From NCBI GenBank assembly GCA_905215155.1, contig CAJMPJ010000083.1, forward strand, positions 1 to 6,861: a stretch of 6,861 nucleotides of DNA, written 5' to 3'. The notes beneath the pieces were generated by a model. It was not told the origin of the DNA and searched no databases. It saw nothing but the letters and a program-made list of their open reading frames with translations. Origin of the DNA: an uncultured bacterium (GTDB taxonomy: Bacteria; Bacillota; Clostridia; Lachnospirales; Lachnospiraceae). Below, piece by piece: positions 1-5,678 of the stretch. Made by a program: the position numbers and the translations under genes. Within the stretch, counting starts at the first letter, position 1; each line of letters begins with the position of its first letter.

Positions 1-27
1 AGTATAGAATGATTACCCTTAAAAAAG

Positions 28-1317
28 TTGTCTAGAAAACTGTTGACAATCCATATTTATCCTGTTTGGATGCCTGGATATAGACTTTTTACTTCAATGG
101 AAACATGTAATATCTTTTCAGACATTAATGCTAAAGTGAAGATCATATGCCATATGGCGGATATGCTTCCAGCATTTTTATCTTCATATCATAATTGTAA
201 TCTTGGAAATTGTCTTTCTGGTATTGAATATACTAATAAAGCAGTATCTCTTGAACAATTTTGGACAGAAGTTAATGACTATATCTCTCGAGTTGAATTT
301 ACTTTACCTGATAATGAATGGATATCATATATCATCAGCCCTGTAGAATTAATCTCGGAAATAGATGATAGAAAAATTTCTAATCTCACAGTTTGGTCGT
401 GTTTTTCTGTAATTAGAAATAATGTTATTTCAGATTTTGATTATACATATAAATTAAACCAAAACTATATTTATAGTGAAAAAGTGCGAGCAACATCTGA
501 TCATCAAGAATTTTTTTTACATAGTAGTGGCGATTTTGCAGTAGAGATTTTTTCAACTGGATTTCCTTTTTTTACTCGTAAAGCAGATTTTCAACTTATG
601 GATGCTTTACACAGCAAATCTTTTTGTATTATAGACATCTCAAAATGTAATCAAGTAGAAGTTGACGCGATTGCTGATTGGTGTAATGAAAGTAATTATC
701 GTTTTATAGAACTTGCTGATGATAAAGATAAAATGGCAATCTCTCACATGCTTTTTCAAACAGGTAGTTACGGAACATTACTACCAGGAACTACCACGTG
801 GAAGGAATGGGATGCTCTTAATTTTGATTCTGAAGAATTCTTTAACAAGCTTCCATATGGTACACCGGTAGACCTAATAGAAAAGCAAAGAGTCTTTAAC
901 AAGTATTTTCAGCAAGACGAACAAATTTCTGATCTATGCTTATTGCGTTATTCTCAAGCATTGCATTCAGAAGCACTATGTCATAGTGAAAGGATTATTC
1001 GATTCATAACATATATTGAGACCACTGATATAGTCAAATATGATGAAGGCTTTAATATAGCTGAGCAAAATTTAAAAGATAAATGCAAGCATTTTAAACT
1101 GTATTATGAGTCATATGAAGAAATTACGGACGTAATTTTAGAAGTACAACCTTTACTAACCCAATCCACACAAGAATTAATTTCTAAAGTAGAAAATATC
1201 TATCATGAACTTATTAAGTCTTTATATATAGATAACAATCAACAAAATAATATGGCATACTATGTTAAATATCGGCTGGATAGATGGTTGCCTGAAAGCT
1301 TAGTATGTCAAGATTAA
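28..1317 (+). CDS. Orphan protein of unknown function, start uncertain
   Basis: I do not recognise this 429-residue protein. It has no signal peptide and no obvious membrane segment. It is rich in aromatic and acidic residues; the N-terminal half looks mixed alpha/beta, and residues about 300-400 look mainly helical. Cysteines are scattered (for example C27, C41, C57, C62, C200, C207, C219) without a clear zinc motif. The start is poorly supported: the TTG at 28 has no Shine-Dalgarno site, and an in-frame TGA lies at 10-12. Later in-frame ATGs at 70 and 97 also lack one. An ATG at 9 in another frame would join this frame if the six-A run at 21-26 were one base shorter, giving a protein beginning MITLKKLSRKLL. 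The gene may therefore be 5'-truncated, frameshifted or continue from outside the window. It is visibly more AT-rich than gene 2, which follows 117 bp later on the same strand, so joint acquisition is not certain. Confidence 0.6.
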   Translation: MSRKLLTIHIYPVWMPGYRLFTSMETCNIFSDINAKVKIICHMADMLPAFLSSYHNCNLGNCLSGIEYTNKAVSLEQFWTEVNDYISRVEFTLPDNEWISYIISPVELISEIDDRKISNLTVWSCFSVIRNNVISDFDYTYKLNQNYIYSEKVRATSDHQEFFLHSSGDFAVEIFSTGFPFFTRKADFQLMDALHSKSFCIIDISKCNQVEVDAIADWCNESNYRFIELADDKDKMAISHMLFQTGSYGTLLPGTTTWKEWDALNFDSEEFFNKLPYGTPVDLIEKQRVFNKYFQQDEQISDLCLLRYSQALHSEALCHSERIIRFITYIETTDIVKYDEGFNIAEQNLKDKCKHFKLYYESYEEITDVILEVQPLLTQSTQELISKVENIYHELIKSLYIDNNQQNNMAYYVKYRLDRWLPESLVCQD

Positions 1318-1321
1318 CTTA

Positions 1322-1389
1322 GGTAGTATTTCGTAAGTGTATAATTTTGAGTTATACCCCAAAACCAACTATGTGCTTACGAAATAACC
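1322..1389. repeat. Inverted repeat with nested hairpin before gene 2
   Basis: TATTTCGTAAG at 1327-1337 is the perfect 11-bp reverse complement of CTTACGAAATA at 1376-1386. GGT (1322-1324) and ACC (1387-1389 region) extend the stem past a small bulge. Inside the loop a second hairpin pairs GTATAA (1339-1344) with TTATAC (1352-1357). No T-run follows, so it is not a standard intrinsic terminator for gene 1. The right arm overlaps a possible -35 box of gene 2, which suggests a paired operator or a structured leader. This role is inferred. Confidence 0.5.
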
Positions 1390-1406
1390 AGAGATTCGGA
1401 TATAAC
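1378..1406 (+). promoter_or_regulatory. Possible promoter of the gene 2-3 unit
   Basis: TATAAC at 1401-1406 matches 5 of 6 bases of a -10 box. TTACGA at 1378-1383 lies 17 bases upstream and matches TTGACA at only 3 of 6, so this is a weak or activated promoter at best. The -35 falls in the right arm of the inverted repeat, so a protein bound there could block or recruit polymerase. Confidence 0.25.
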
Positions 1407-1434
1407 TTAAACAAAAAGAAGGGAGTATAACAGC

Positions 1435-2898
1435 ATGAATCATGCAGAAGGAACAGACCGATTCGTTCTTGGAATGAGTGTTGATGATGAGGGATACAGC
1501 TTTACATCTTCCATCGAAACTGCATTAATATCTGCGGAAGCTGAAATACAGAGCCTGGAAGAGACAATTAAATTAGATGAAAGTCTCAGACCTAGCTGCG
1601 ATAAATTGGATTATGCGTTGGCTGCAAGTTCAGGAGTTCTGTGTGGCATCTTTGATATTTTTCTGGTTGGGAAACCAGGTGAATCACTGGCTGGAGATAT
1701 TACTGATAAGTGGTTTGCAAATCGGACAACTGATTTCGCTAAACTTTGCGGTTGGGATGGCAAAGGGGAAGAATCACTGTCATCAGCAATCAGATTTCTT
1801 GAGAAGAAATTTAAAATTCCATATGATCAGCGTGGAGCCGGTGATGCTGCCAGTATAATATTTGACTTGAATCCTGCAAATCATCATTTCAAATCACTTG
1901 GACATAATCCGACTCTGCTTGGTTTGTTCTTTTCAATATTAGATCAGTTTACAAATCAATCGCACTTTGTTTCTGGTGGAGAACTGATATCTTTACAGAA
2001 TGCTGATGGAAAATTTGAACTTCGCGGCAAGAGTGTTCCTTCAAAATTGTTCTGTGGGTTTGTCAACTGGTTTGGTCATTTGATTTCCGATATGTCCGGA
2101 TCATCCGGTAGTAAAGGTCGAGGTATGGGAATACCTTCTCCGTTTTGGGCATGGACGAATGATATTATTGCAATAAAGAGCAAACTAAACATTCCCATTT
2201 CTCAGTTTGATAACACAATAAATGAGCTGGCTTTGAGCATATACAAAGAAGGATACGACATCCGCTTTCAAGCAACCCAGGTCATTCCAGTTTTTATCAA
2301 TGAAATTATTGTCAGGTTGGTATATGCTTTAAGGCGATTGGTAAAATATTTCGTAACGACAGAGAAAGAAGAACGTTCGGCATCCGCTATGTGGGAAGCT
2401 TGTGAGCCGTTCTCTAATTCCACAGTAAAAAGAATGCTCACAGTAGCGCATGGTACCTTCTGCATGATGGATCTCGGCGATGCCACCATTAGGGCGTTTA
2501 TAACCGGAGGTGGTACCTTCAATGTAACTGAATTTATCCTTCGACTTAACATAGTGGGAGTGGGACGTTTCACGATTTCATTGTATGGCGAAGTAAAGCG
2601 GGCTGTTGTAATACGAAAAGCTGAGTCTGAAGCTCAGTTTTCAAGAAGTGAAATTATAATCGTAGAAAACTATTTAAGTGGACTCAAATTATTATCCGAG
2701 TTATACGATGATAAGGAGCTTGTAGATTTTCTTGATGATTTTAAGAACAGTGATATGTTTCTTCAGGCATTCCAGAAATCTGTTCGGTTGGCAGAGCTCC
2801 GAAAGGTTCCTGATAATATGATACTTAGGACAAAATCCGATATAGATTTATATTTTAGGGAGGGTAACAGACAATGTGCAAGAAGAAATCGAGGTTAA
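1435..2898 (+). CDS. Unknown 487-residue protein, first gene of an overlapping pair
   Basis: The start is well supported: ATG at 1435 follows GGGAG (1421-1425) with a 9-base gap. I do not recognise a named family. Visible features, by residue: a variable, acidic and probably helical N-terminus (about 25-50); a hydrophobic stretch (about 61-78); a region rich in aromatic residues and Gly/Asp (about 88-245), including GAGDAA at 134-139 and a Ser/Gly-rich loop at 221-232; an amphipathic/hydrophobic stretch (about 281-306) ending in basic residues; and a Gly-rich segment near 358-378. The C-terminal third looks helical and charged. No Walker A, protease triad or nuclease motif was found by eye. 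The stop lies 25 bp inside gene 3, so the two are almost certainly co-transcribed and translationally coupled. The likely role is as partner, regulator or receptor for the membrane-type protein encoded by gene 3; this is an inference from linkage. The gene is clearly less AT-rich than genes 1 and 4. Confidence 0.85.
   Translation: MNHAEGTDRFVLGMSVDDEGYSFTSSIETALISAEAEIQSLEETIKLDESLRPSCDKLDYALAASSGVLCGIFDIFLVGKPGESLAGDITDKWFANRTTDFAKLCGWDGKGEESLSSAIRFLEKKFKIPYDQRGAGDAASIIFDLNPANHHFKSLGHNPTLLGLFFSILDQFTNQSHFVSGGELISLQNADGKFELRGKSVPSKLFCGFVNWFGHLISDMSGSSGSKGRGMGIPSPFWAWTNDIIAIKSKLNIPISQFDNTINELALSIYKEGYDIRFQATQVIPVFINEIIVRLVYALRRLVKYFVTTEKEERSASAMWEACEPFSNSTVKRMLTVAHGTFCMMDLGDATIRAFITGGGTFNVTEFILRLNIVGVGRFTISLYGEVKRAVVIRKAESEAQFSRSEIIIVENYLSGLKLLSELYDDKELVDFLDDFKNSDMFLQAFQKSVRLAELRKVPDNMILRTKSDIDLYFREGNRQCARRNRG
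2857..2864 (+). promoter_or_regulatory. Strong ribosome binding site of gene 3, inside gene 2
   Basis: AGGGAGGG ends 9 bases before the ATG at 2874 and lies within the coding sequence of gene 2. It settles the start of gene 3 over the later in-frame ATG at 2922 (residue 17) and indicates independent initiation as well as coupling. Confidence 0.75.
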
Positions 2899-3974
2899 AA
2901 CTTGCCCAAGAGCAGGCTGAAATGTCTATCAAGAAAGCAAATGAAAAAATAAATGAGTTGGGCACACACACAGGTCAGCTTTATGATGAATTGAATACCT
3001 TGCAAAAACTCTTTGAAGACATTAGAAATGTTCCAAGTGAAAAGAGATTAGAGTATGAAAAATTAAAAACAATTCGTCTGAACTGGAAACAGCAAGCAGA
3101 AAAAATTGAATCAGATTACAAAAATGCCACTGCAAAAAATGCAGGGAAAGGCGCTGCAGGTGTAGGCGCTGGCATCGCCGTTGCGGCACTTGGACCTACT
3201 GCTGCAATGGGAATTGCGACAACGTTCGGAGTTGCTTCAACAGGAACAGCAATATCAACATTGAGTGGTGCGGCAGCTACTAACGCGGCATTAGCTTGGT
3301 TGGGCGGAGGTGCGCTTGCGGCCGGTGGTGGAGGAATGGCTGCCGGAAATGCATTTCTGGCGCTCGCAGGACCTGTCGGTTGGGCGATTGCAGGAGTTGC
3401 AATTGTGGGCAGCGGGCTTCTGCTTTGGAAAGGGAAAAGCGATCAGAACAGACTTGAAGATATTTTCACTCTCATCAGCCAGCGTGATGTTAAGTCATAC
3501 GATCTTGCTATTGTAGAAATAAATGAGCGCATAAGCCGCATTATAGATGAAAGCAGAAAACTCAATTGTTCAATCGAAAGAACAAGAGTATTTGGATTGG
3601 ATTACAACATAATGACGGAGGCACAGCAATATGAATTAGGTTCGTATGTGAATCTAATGAATTCTTCTACTCAATTGTTGATTAATCCGATTACTGGATT
3701 GCAGCCCAAATATGACATTGGAAATCTGAAGGAATACATGGCCATCAGTAAAAAAAATATTGATGATAAGCAGACAAATTTGATTGTCTCGCTCTCTAAT
3801 CTCTTGTATAAGATAAATCTTGATGAAAAAGATAAGAGACTATTATGGAAGTCTTTCAAAGGCAACAAGAAGTTCTTGTCTTCAGTAGAAATGTCAAAGA
3901 AGGACTTTGAATTTTCAATTATTGAAATTGTAAGTGATACTCTTAAGTATAAGTATAGTTCAGAAAAATATTGA
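2874..3974 (+). CDS. Coiled-coil protein with long glycine/alanine-rich membrane core
   Basis: The 366-residue protein has three clear parts. Residues about 5-88 are charged and heptad-like, a probable coiled coil. Residues about 91-186 are almost free of charge and packed with Gly and Ala, including SGAAATNAALAWLGGGALAA (131-150) and a GGGG at 151-154, ending in a hydrophobic helix (about 168-185) capped by WKGK. Residues about 190-366 are charged and mostly helical, with a second possible coiled coil at 195-235. Glycine-zipper cores of this sort occur in membrane-inserting proteins, and coil / hydrophobic hairpin / coil is also the plan of several alpha-helical pore formers. There is no signal peptide, so any insertion would be from the cytoplasm. 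I infer a membrane-inserting or membrane-remodelling effector working with the gene 2 product. No GTPase motif is visible, so it is not a dynamin. A structural role is an alternative. Confidence 0.85.
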   Translation: MCKKKSRLKLAQEQAEMSIKKANEKINELGTHTGQLYDELNTLQKLFEDIRNVPSEKRLEYEKLKTIRLNWKQQAEKIESDYKNATAKNAGKGAAGVGAGIAVAALGPTAAMGIATTFGVASTGTAISTLSGAAATNAALAWLGGGALAAGGGGMAAGNAFLALAGPVGWAIAGVAIVGSGLLLWKGKSDQNRLEDIFTLISQRDVKSYDLAIVEINERISRIIDESRKLNCSIERTRVFGLDYNIMTEAQQYELGSYVNLMNSSTQLLINPITGLQPKYDIGNLKEYMAISKKNIDDKQTNLIVSLSNLLYKINLDEKDKRLLWKSFKGNKKFLSSVEMSKKDFEFSIIEIVSDTLKYKYSSEKY

Positions 3975-4431
3975 TGGCTATATTCAAATAAACTGAGCTG
4001 AAGTTATGGAGGCAGCAATCAAGGTAGCAAAATAGAGAGAGAGTTGATATGGCTTAAAATAGGGTGTTTCTGAGCATGGGACTTCCGAATATGAATCTAA
4101 GTGGAGGGTATCATTGTCTACGCCAAGGACAAAGTGTGCCTTTCAGGAATCATTATCACCGCATCAACACATGTGGAGACTGTCGTGCTGCTCGAACGGA
4201 GAGCCCGGTAAATCAAAGGGTTTCGGAGTTTTAAGGGAGATATGTTGGTGTGTTTTAGTGGTTGGCTGAGGTGAAATATGTTTCCGGTTACTGTAGTGGG
4301 GTAAGGAAAATGTACGTTTTAGCAAAAGTGATTAAAGAATCAGATATATAACAGAGAAGTTTTATACTAATGAGAAATGGAAGCATTTGATTACTGAATA
4401 AAATTTTTAAATATATGAGGGAAAATTAAAA
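3975..4431. other. Gene-poor gap with a GC-richer patch, possible decayed insert
   Basis: No gene is supported in these 457 bp. The section at 4081-4260 has 46% G+C against much lower values in gene 4, suggesting DNA of another origin. Two overlapping short open frames lie in it. One is 52 codons from ATG at 4076 to 4234, with a CxxC (TCGDC) near residue 33 and only a weak AGGGTG upstream. The other is 36 codons from GTG at 4101 to 4211, directly after an in-frame stop. Neither is recognised. Between 4330 and 4430 the DNA becomes very AT-rich and must hold the promoter of gene 4; TATACT at 4363-4368 is a possible -10 but lacks a good -35. No convincing terminator follows gene 3. Confidence 0.4.
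4417..4421 (+). promoter_or_regulatory. Ribosome binding site of the HsdR-like gene
   Basis: GAGGG lies 10 bases before the ATG at 4432 in an otherwise A/T-only leader. It supports this start over any later one. Confidence 0.6.
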
Positions 4432-5304
4432 ATGAAATTGTTTGATGAAAATATAGATTTTAATCAGTTGCAAAATGAAGCTATAAAAGAAGATACTATA
4501 CGAGAAGAGATAATAGCACCAATATTAAAGGCATTAGGTTACTCTGCTTTTAGTGATAACAAAATAATTAGAAGTAAAAATTTGGAACATCCATATGTAC
4601 AATTTGGAACAACATCAAAAAAGGTCTACATAATTCCAGATTATATATTGCAAGTGCAGAACAAGAATGCATTTATTATAGATGCTAAGAACCCAAGAGA
4701 AAATATACTATCGGGTACAAACCCTGAGCAAGCATATAGTTATGCGATTCATAAGGAAGTAAGAGTAAATAAATATGTTTTGTGTAATGGAATAGATATA
4801 GTTATTTTTGATGTAAATGAACTGAAACCAGTTTTAAAAATGCAGGTTAAGGATTTGGAAGAAAACTGGGATAATTTATATAAGATATTAAGTCCGATAG
4901 CGTTTACAAATCCTCATTTTTTTAATTATAATCCAGATTTGGGAATTCGCCTTTGGAAGTTGGGTATGCCAGATGATATGAAGCTTCATTATCTTGATGC
5001 AAAAATTCTAGATGTCGCAAAGATTAATGAGAAAAATTATTCTTTTTCTTTAGCAGTTTCTTTTGAAGATGTATGTATAGCAACATTTGATTTTGAAAAT
5101 AAACTATTTGATGCTTTTATGAATCAAGTACCAGAAAGTAAAAAAGAAATCGTTTATAATGCATTAACAAGGCAACCCTTTAAGTATCTAACAGAAAAAG
5201 AAGAAGATTCTTTCGGAGTTTCCTTTTCCGCTGTACCTAGTTGGAAGCTGGAATACGGTATAGATGAGGTTTTTATGCCTTTTATTGTGAGAGAATTTTA
5301 CTAA
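4432..5304 (+). CDS. Stand-alone HsdR N-terminal-like PD-(D/E)XK nuclease domain protein
   Basis: The 290-residue protein resembles the N-terminal endonuclease domain of type I restriction subunit R (HSDR_N/HSDR_N_2 type). By residue: an acidic helix at 20-38 (EDTIREEIIAPILKALGY) matches the conserved first helix with its Glu; then IIPD at 67-70 and IIDAKNP at 82-88 supply the metal-binding Asp70, Asp84 and Lys86 of the PD-(D/E)XK core. Next comes QAYSYA at 100-105, the QxxxY-type motif typical of HsdR. Residues about 165-290 are a C-terminal extension I cannot assign. Full HsdR is near 1000 residues with a helicase motor; none is present here, and no HsdM or HsdS gene lies in the window. A role in DNA cleavage in an incomplete or divergent defence system is likely but inferred. 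The catalytic residues look intact, so it is probably not a dead relic. It is very AT-rich, 13/60 G+C in its first full line. It could act alone or with genes outside the window. Confidence 0.85.
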   Translation: MKLFDENIDFNQLQNEAIKEDTIREEIIAPILKALGYSAFSDNKIIRSKNLEHPYVQFGTTSKKVYIIPDYILQVQNKNAFIIDAKNPRENILSGTNPEQAYSYAIHKEVRVNKYVLCNGIDIVIFDVNELKPVLKMQVKDLEENWDNLYKILSPIAFTNPHFFNYNPDLGIRLWKLGMPDDMKLHYLDAKILDVAKINEKNYSFSLAVSFEDVCIATFDFENKLFDAFMNQVPESKKEIVYNALTRQPFKYLTEKEEDSFGVSFSAVPSWKLEYGIDEVFMPFIVREFY

Positions 5305-5355
5305 GTAACAATGTTGCTTCGTAGTATGGAAGATAGAAAATGTGAAAAGCCAATG

Positions 5356-5383
5356 TGGGGTAAAAACTTACCTCATCTAAGAT
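5356..5383 (+). terminator. Possible weak terminator after the HsdR-like gene
   Basis: TGGGGTAA (5356-5363) pairs with TTACCTCA (5368-5375), with one G-T pair and an AAAC loop. The DNA that follows is T-rich but interrupted (TCTAAGATTTTCAGTTTTTC). It lies 52 bases after the stop. The absence of a continuous T-run keeps this tentative. Confidence 0.3.
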
Positions 5384-5399
5384 TTTCAGTTTTTCTTTT

Positions 5400-5410
5400 G
5401 CCATGTAGTA
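5400..5410 (+). repeat. 11-bp direct repeat, copy 1
   Basis: GCCATGTAGTA recurs identically at 5566-5576, bracketing about 155 bp with no gene. It could be a footprint of an insertion or chance; no inverted repeats flank the enclosed segment. Confidence 0.4.
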
Positions 5411-5565
5411 TAAATCCTTTGTCCACAGGAACGTTGAGACGGTTTGTCTGCTTTCAAAGAAACCTTGATTTTAGGCAGGTATAACGGAATATTTAAAAAT
5501 AATGGGTCTGTGTTTTTGTAAAAATCTGTATGGTATTACTGAATCTCAGATGGGGATGGGGTAAC

Positions 5566-5576
5566 GCCATGTAGTA
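5566..5576 (+). repeat. 11-bp direct repeat, copy 2
   Basis: Second copy of GCCATGTAGTA. It ends four bases before the outer stem of the long hairpin. Confidence 0.4.
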
Positions 5577-5579
5577 CCT

Positions 5580-5646
5580 AAATAGAGTTTTGCTAAAAAG
5601 TATGGGTCATTACAAAATTGTTCATACTTTTTAGCAAAAGCTATTT
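5580..5646. repeat. Long near-perfect hairpin between convergent genes
   Basis: TTTTGCTAAAAAGTATG (5588-5604) is a perfect 17-bp reverse complement of 5623-5639, separated by an 18-base loop. Outside a small mismatch, AAATAG (5580-5585) pairs with CTATTT (5641-5646), giving 23 paired positions. It lies 33 bases beyond the stop of the HNH gene and about 275 beyond that of the HsdR-like gene. A bidirectional terminator is the simplest reading, because each arm carries a T-rich or A-rich run within the stem. However, no pure T-run follows the stem in either direction, so a mobile-element end or recombination site remains possible. Confidence 0.65.
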
Positions 5647-5678
5647 CCGAGAACAAAGCTTAATGTTTCAAAAAACAA

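Larger units (their letters stand above)
5305..5678. other. Intergenic gap between convergent nuclease genes
   Basis: These 374 bp hold no well-supported gene. Visible items: a weak hairpin (5356-5375) followed by T-rich DNA; an 11-bp direct repeat GCCATGTAGTA at 5400-5410 and 5566-5576; a long hairpin at 5580-5646; and a minus-strand open frame of 40 codons (ATG at 5404, stop 5282-5284, entering the end of the HsdR-like gene). That frame starts MAKEKLKILDEV and has a hydrophobic C-terminal half; AAAGGA sits 10 bases upstream. I regard it as unproven. Confidence 0.4.

Noticed and set aside
1577..1858. A 93-codon frame inside gene 2 on the same strand
   Set aside because: It overlaps the well-supported gene 2 completely, has no Shine-Dalgarno site and its translation shows no family-like pattern; a shadow frame.
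2451..2520. The 10-mer TGGTACCTTC repeated exactly 60 bp apart in gene 2
   Set aside because: Both copies encode a Gly-Thr-Phe turn in coding sequence, and the surrounding bases and residues differ; not a duplicated module.
2268..2573. A 101-codon minus-strand frame opposite gene 2
   Set aside because: Antisense shadow of gene 2 without initiation signals or promoter.
3310..3516. A 68-codon frame inside the glycine-rich part of gene 3
   Set aside because: It arises because GC-rich Gly/Ala codons lack stops in the shifted frame; no start signal.
3671..3868. A 65-codon minus-strand frame opposite gene 3
   Set aside because: Shadow of gene 3 with no ribosome binding site.
2874..3974. Gene 3 as a bacterial dynamin-like GTPase
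   Set aside because: It has a coil / hydrophobic hairpin layout but no P-loop or other GTPase motif.
4151..4215. A tRNA-like element (GCTCGAAC resembles the complement of a T-loop)
   Set aside because: The flanking bases do not form a T-stem, acceptor stem or anticodon arm on either strand.
4060..4260. Group II intron or HEARO/omega RNA remnant
   Set aside because: No domain V-like hairpin or reverse transcriptase is visible, and the HNH gene in the window is McrA-like, not IscB-like.
4317..5640. TTTTAGCAAAAG at 4317-4328 and 5629-5640 as direct repeats flanking an HsdR-like cassette
   Set aside because: A few identical 12-mer pairs are expected by chance in DNA this AT-rich and nothing beyond 12 bp matches, so I do not claim a cassette boundary.
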